From Mesorhizobium comanense (GTDB taxonomy: Bacteria; Pseudomonadota; Alphaproteobacteria; Rhizobiales; Rhizobiaceae): 64,000 nt of DNA. The number at the start of each line of letters is the position of its first letter. Within the stretch, counting starts at the first letter, position 1. The stretch lies in the NCBI RefSeq assembly GCF_005503535.1, contig NZ_SCNN01000001.1, positions 186,001 through 250,000 of the forward strand. Reading direction: 5' to 3'. Below the pieces are notes generated by a model. It was not told the origin of the DNA and did not search any database. It saw only the letters and a program-made list of their open reading frames with translations. The translations under genes were made by a program, and so were the position numbers. Shown in pieces: positions 59,018-64,000 of the stretch.

Positions 59018-59797
59018 ATGAACACATCCGCTATGGTCGTCTGCCGGCGCGAGGGTCCGGTTGCCCGGGTTGTTCTCAACCGGCCGGAAGCGCGCAATGC
59101 GCTGAACCTGCAGATGTGCGTCGAGTTGCGCCGCCTGTTCGAGGAACTCGACGGCGACAGCGGCATCAGGGTCGTTCTGCTGTCGTCGGCCGGGCCGGTC
59201 TTCTGCGCCGGCGCCGATCTCAAGGAGCGGGTCGACAAGGACGGGCGCTGGGTGCTGGAGCGGCGCAAGGCCTCCTTCGCGGCCTATGACGCCATTGCCC
59301 GCTGTGGCAAGCCGGTCGTGGCGCTGGTTCAAGGGCCGGTCGTCGGCTCGGGCGGCGAAATCCTGATGAGCTGCGACTTCGCCATCGCGTCGCAGAACAC
59401 GACATTCCGCTTTCCGGAGCCGCAATGGGGCACTGTCGGCGCGACCCAGCGCCTGCAACGGGTCATCGGCAAGATGCGGGCCAAGGAACTGCTTTTCACC
59501 GGCCGCGTCATGCCGGTCGCGGAGGCCTATGGGCTTGGTCTCGTCGCCCGTGTCGTGCCGCATGACGAGCTCGCCGGCGCCGGTGAGGAGGTTGCCGCGG
59601 CGATCGCGGCCGCTCCGCCGCTGGCGATCGCGCTGACCAAGCAGGCCGTCGACCTCGGCCATGAAACCGATCTCGCCAATGGCATTCGCATCGAGCTTGC
59701 CGCCATCGAGCGTTGCCTCGCCGATGGCGGCTGGCGCGAGGGCATCGGCAAGTTCATTCAGCAGACGGAGGCCGGGTCCGCCGATGACGAAGGCTGA
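59018..59797 (+). CDS. Enoyl-CoA hydratase/isomerase family protein (second copy)
   Basis: This 259-residue crotonase-like protein has FCAGADLKERVDKDGRW and QGPVVGSGGEILMSCDFAIA plus FRFPEPQWGTVGATQRL. The sequence differs clearly from the first hydratase, so it probably serves another step. It starts on the base after the CoA-transferase stop and its end overlaps the ligase gene by 14 bases. Confidence 0.9.
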   Translation: MNTSAMVVCRREGPVARVVLNRPEARNALNLQMCVELRRLFEELDGDSGIRVVLLSSAGPVFCAGADLKERVDKDGRWVLERRKASFAAYDAIARCGKPVVALVQGPVVGSGGEILMSCDFAIASQNTTFRFPEPQWGTVGATQRLQRVIGKMRAKELLFTGRVMPVAEAYGLGLVARVVPHDELAGAGEEVAAAIAAAPPLAIALTKQAVDLGHETDLANGIRIELAAIERCLADGGWREGIGKFIQQTEAGSADDEG

Positions 59798-61397
59798 TCT
59801 CGATCTCGAAGGGTTTTTCCCGCTCACCGTCGCCGCCGCCCTGCGCCGCACGGCAGCCGTCGCATCCGATATCGAAGCGATCGTCGCCCCGGACGGGCGT
59901 CTCACCTGGGGTGCGCTGGCCGGGGAGGTCGGACGCGTCAGCGCGGGCCTCGCCGCCCAGGGCATCCGCAGGGGCGACCATGTCGGCCTGTGCCTCGGCA
60001 ATTCCGTGCGCTGGATGACGATCTTCCTTGCGCTCGGCTCGCTTGGCGCCGTCACCGTGCCGATCAACACGCGTTTTGTCGCCGCCGAGATGGCCTATGC
60101 GCTGCGCCAGTCGCGCGTGCGCACGCTCATCACCTGCGACCGCCTGTTCAAGATCGATTTTATCGCCATGCTGCGCGAGATCTGTCCCGCGCTCGACCGC
60201 CGTCTGCCGGACGAGACGATGCCAGATCTGGCGCGGGTGATCGTCATCGGTGCCGACGTGCCGCGAGGGGCTGTCGGCTGGGCTGCGGTCGCGGCCACGG
60301 CAGGCGGCGCGGACATCGAGGACGCGGACGCCGGCGATCCCCTGCTCATCCAGTACACATCAGGCACGACATCGTTTCCCAAGGGCGTGGTGCTGAGCCA
60401 CCGCAGCATGCTGGCCAATGCCTACTTCTCCGGCCTTCGAATGGGACTGCGGCCGGCGGATCGCTTCCACAGCGCCCGGCCCTTCTTCCATGTCGCGGGC
60501 ACGACGCTCTCGATCCTGTCGGTGCTGCAGCACGCCGCCACGCTAATCAGCATGGACCGTTTCGAAGCGGGCGAGGCGCTGCGGCTGATGGAGGCCGAGC
60601 ACTGCACGCATTTTTCCGGCAATGACACGATGGCGCTGATGCTGCTCAACCATCCGGATCGCGCCCAGCGCAAGCTAGGCCTGCGCGGGGCCTGGCTGGC
60701 GGCCTCGCCCACCATCGTGCGGCGAGTGATCGACGAACTGGGCGCGCGCGAATGCGTGGTCGGCTACGGCCTCTCGGAAGCTTCTCCGAATGTCGCGCAA
60801 TCCTGCTTCTGGGAGCCGGAGGCCATCAGGGCAAGTGCCACCATGCGGCCGCAACCGGGCGTGAGCGTGCGCATCCGCCGTGCCGATGGCAGCGATGCCG
60901 CGGCCGGCGAGAGCGGCGAAGTCCTGGTGCGCGGCTGGAATGTCATGCGCGGCTATTTCGACAAGCCGAAGGAGACGGCCGAAGCGCTCGATGCCGACGG
61001 CTGGCTGGCGACCGGCGATCTCGGTTCGCTCGACGGCGCCGGCCGCCTGACATTTCTTGGCCGCGCCAAGGAGATCATCCGCGTCGGCGGCGAGAACGTC
61101 TCGCCCGCCGATGTCGAGAACGTGCTGCACCGTCATCCGGCCATCAAGCAGGCCGCTGTCGTCGGCGTGCCTGAGCAGCGGCTGGTCGAGGTGCCCGCCG
61201 CCTTCGTCATCCTCAATGACGGCCATTCGGCCGATACCGAAACCATCTTGGCCTGGGCGAAGGGCGAGATGGCCGGCTTCAAAGTGCCCCGCCATGTCTG
61301 GATCGTCGACAGTTTCGAAACGATCGGCATGACGGCCAGCTCCAAGATCCAGAAGAAGCAGCTTGCCGCGCATGCGCGCGGGCTGCTTGGACTTTGA
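59784..61397 (+). CDS. Acyl-CoA synthetase (AMP-forming)
   Basis: The 537-residue ANL-superfamily ligase has LLIQYTSGTTSFPKGVVLSH (ATP-binding), GYGLSEASPNVAQS, and the late hinge DGWLATGDLGSLDGAGRLTFLGRAKEIIRVGGENVSP-type region (TGDLG and GRAKEIIRVGGENV) plus a C-terminal Lys near ASSKIQKKQL. It makes acyl-CoA from the free acid. ATG 59784 overlaps the previous gene. Substrate unknown. Confidence 0.92.
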   Translation: MTKADLDLEGFFPLTVAAALRRTAAVASDIEAIVAPDGRLTWGALAGEVGRVSAGLAAQGIRRGDHVGLCLGNSVRWMTIFLALGSLGAVTVPINTRFVAAEMAYALRQSRVRTLITCDRLFKIDFIAMLREICPALDRRLPDETMPDLARVIVIGADVPRGAVGWAAVAATAGGADIEDADAGDPLLIQYTSGTTSFPKGVVLSHRSMLANAYFSGLRMGLRPADRFHSARPFFHVAGTTLSILSVLQHAATLISMDRFEAGEALRLMEAEHCTHFSGNDTMALMLLNHPDRAQRKLGLRGAWLAASPTIVRRVIDELGARECVVGYGLSEASPNVAQSCFWEPEAIRASATMRPQPGVSVRIRRADGSDAAAGESGEVLVRGWNVMRGYFDKPKETAEALDADGWLATGDLGSLDGAGRLTFLGRAKEIIRVGGENVSPADVENVLHRHPAIKQAAVVGVPEQRLVEVPAAFVILNDGHSADTETILAWAKGEMAGFKVPRHVWIVDSFETIGMTASSKIQKKQLAAHARGLLGL

Positions 61398-61407
61398 GGG
61401 CGGGCCG

Positions 61408-62370
61408 GTGCGCATCGAGACGCAGGTGACGCGGTTGCTCGGCATCGACCTCCCGATCATCCAGGCAGGCATGTCCTGGGCGTCGTCCAATGCCGCGCTA
61501 CCGCTCGCCGTGTCGCGTGCCGGCGGCCTCGGCGTCATCGCCGCCGGGCCGATGTATCGCGACGACCTCGCGCAAACCATCGATGAGGTGCGGGCCGGGA
61601 CCGACAGGCCCTTCGCCGTCAACCTGCCGCTCTACCGCAAGGGCGCGGACGAGATCATCGACCTGCTGGTCGAGAAGCGCGTTCCGGTGCTCATCGCCTC
61701 CCAGGGTGGGCCAAGAAAGTACATCGATCGCTTCAAGGCGATCGGCACCGTCTGCCTGCATGTGGTGGCGGGAGCCGAGCACGCGCTGAAGGCGGCTGAA
61801 GCCGGCGTCGACGGGCTGATCGCGGTCGGCGGCGAAGCGGGTGGCCATCCGCCGCCGGAGCTGGTGTCGACGCTGGTACTCGGCCGCGCCATCGCCAAGG
61901 CGGTTCCCGGTGTGCCGCTCACCCTCAGCGGCGGCTTTGCCGACGGGCGCGGGCTAGCGGCGGCGCTGGCGCTTGGCGCGGGGGCGGCGCAGTTCGGCAC
62001 CCGCTTCATGCTTTCGCGCGAGGCGCGGCTGCACGACGCCTACCGGCAACGCCTGCTTGGCGCCTCGATCGCCGACACGCTCGTCGTCGGCCGTGGCCTA
62101 GGCATGATCCGTGTGTTGCGCAACCGCTTCGCCGAGACGATGAGCGAGGCCGAACAGGGCGGTGCGGCGGATGAAGCACGCCGCGCCATCTTCACCGCCG
62201 CGACGCTCAAGGCGGCCGCCTTCGACGGCGATGTCGACCACGGCAAGCTGGAAGCGGGCCAGAGCGCCGGCCTCGTCGGCGACATCCTGCCTGCCGGCGA
62301 CATCGTGATCTCCATCGCTCGCGACTACGCCGCCGCCATCGCCGCGATGCCGCGGCCAACCGAAAGCTAG
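61408..62370 (+). CDS. Nitronate monooxygenase / enoyl reductase-like FMN protein (NPD family)
   Basis: The 320-residue TIM-barrel flavoprotein begins GIDLPIIQAGMSWASS, has GLGVIAAGPM, DGLIAVGGEAGGHPP (FMN site) and LSGGFADGRGLAAALALGAGAAQFGTRFML. The family includes nitronate monooxygenases and FabK-like enoyl reductases; in a CoA-ester operon a reductase-like role is possible. GTG 61408 has GAGGG upstream and follows the ligase by 10 bases. Confidence 0.88.
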   Translation: MRIETQVTRLLGIDLPIIQAGMSWASSNAALPLAVSRAGGLGVIAAGPMYRDDLAQTIDEVRAGTDRPFAVNLPLYRKGADEIIDLLVEKRVPVLIASQGGPRKYIDRFKAIGTVCLHVVAGAEHALKAAEAGVDGLIAVGGEAGGHPPPELVSTLVLGRAIAKAVPGVPLTLSGGFADGRGLAAALALGAGAAQFGTRFMLSREARLHDAYRQRLLGASIADTLVVGRGLGMIRVLRNRFAETMSEAEQGGAADEARRAIFTAATLKAAAFDGDVDHGKLEAGQSAGLVGDILPAGDIVISIARDYAAAIAAMPRPTES

Positions 62371-62383
62371 AAGGAAATACGCC

Positions 62384-64000
<1,617 letters not shown>

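Overview
The window is GC-rich, tightly packed bacterial chromosome. Gene content points to an alphaproteobacterium of the Hyphomicrobiales, most likely Mesorhizobium or a close relative. Pointers are the aroA-cmk-rpsA cluster with a class II (CP4-like) EPSP synthase, split proton-translocating transhydrogenase genes (pntAA/pntAB/pntB), an aa3-oxidase subunit IV, a TIGR02300-type acidic protein, a fused indolepyruvate ferredoxin oxidoreductase, many ABC/TRAP uptake systems, and short palindromic intergenic repeats of rhizobial type. I see no insertion sequence, prophage, CRISPR array or rRNA operon. The single tRNA is tRNA-Ala(GGC). The window cuts a hydroxyacid dehydrogenase at its left edge and a GMC oxidoreductase at its right edge.

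Layout. 0-9 kb: hydroxyacid dehydrogenase end, a small exported protein, a glutamine-amidotransferase-like hydrolase, a TRAP uptake system (binding protein on +, permeases plus a zinc alcohol dehydrogenase on -), an orphan LivH-like permease, and a CGNR-type regulator with a lipoprotein. 9-24 kb: fused indolepyruvate oxidoreductase, a GGDEF-EAL protein, an FeeM-like acyltransferase, oxidase subunit IV, the pnt operon carrying an extra exported-protein gene, an APH-type kinase and membrane proteins. 24-35 kb: gyrB, an exported caspase-like/TPR protein, FMN reductase, cytochrome P450, an NDUFA9-like protein, DoxX and an Ldh-type oxidoreductase. 35-44 kb: a basic-amino-acid ABC transporter diverging from a dimethylargininase-like gene, a TetR regulator and a ThDP-dependent decarboxylase of the 5-guanidino-2-oxopentanoate type, which together look like an arginine or methylarginine module. 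44-50 kb: MOSC protein, rpsA, cmk, aroA, TIGR02300 protein and tRNA-Ala.

50-64 kb is the most interesting stretch. A polyamine-type ABC transporter operon with an HDAC-fold acetylpolyamine-amidohydrolase-like enzyme runs left. A MarR regulator and a long operon run right; the operon holds an HMG-CoA-lyase-like protein, two enoyl-CoA hydratases, a CoA-transferase, an acyl-CoA ligase, a nitronate-monooxygenase-like flavoprotein, an aldehyde dehydrogenase and a GMC oxidoreductase. Two near-identical 32-bp sites (25 of 32 positions the same) flank marR, one in each promoter region, so the uptake and CoA-ester halves are probably one regulon for an unidentified N-containing or acylated substrate. 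The lyase lacks the family's active-site cysteine, so its reaction is not simply HMG-CoA cleavage.

Start codons were chosen from visible Shine-Dalgarno sequences, overlaps and family N-termini. Functions are read from motifs and remembered family sequences, not from searches.
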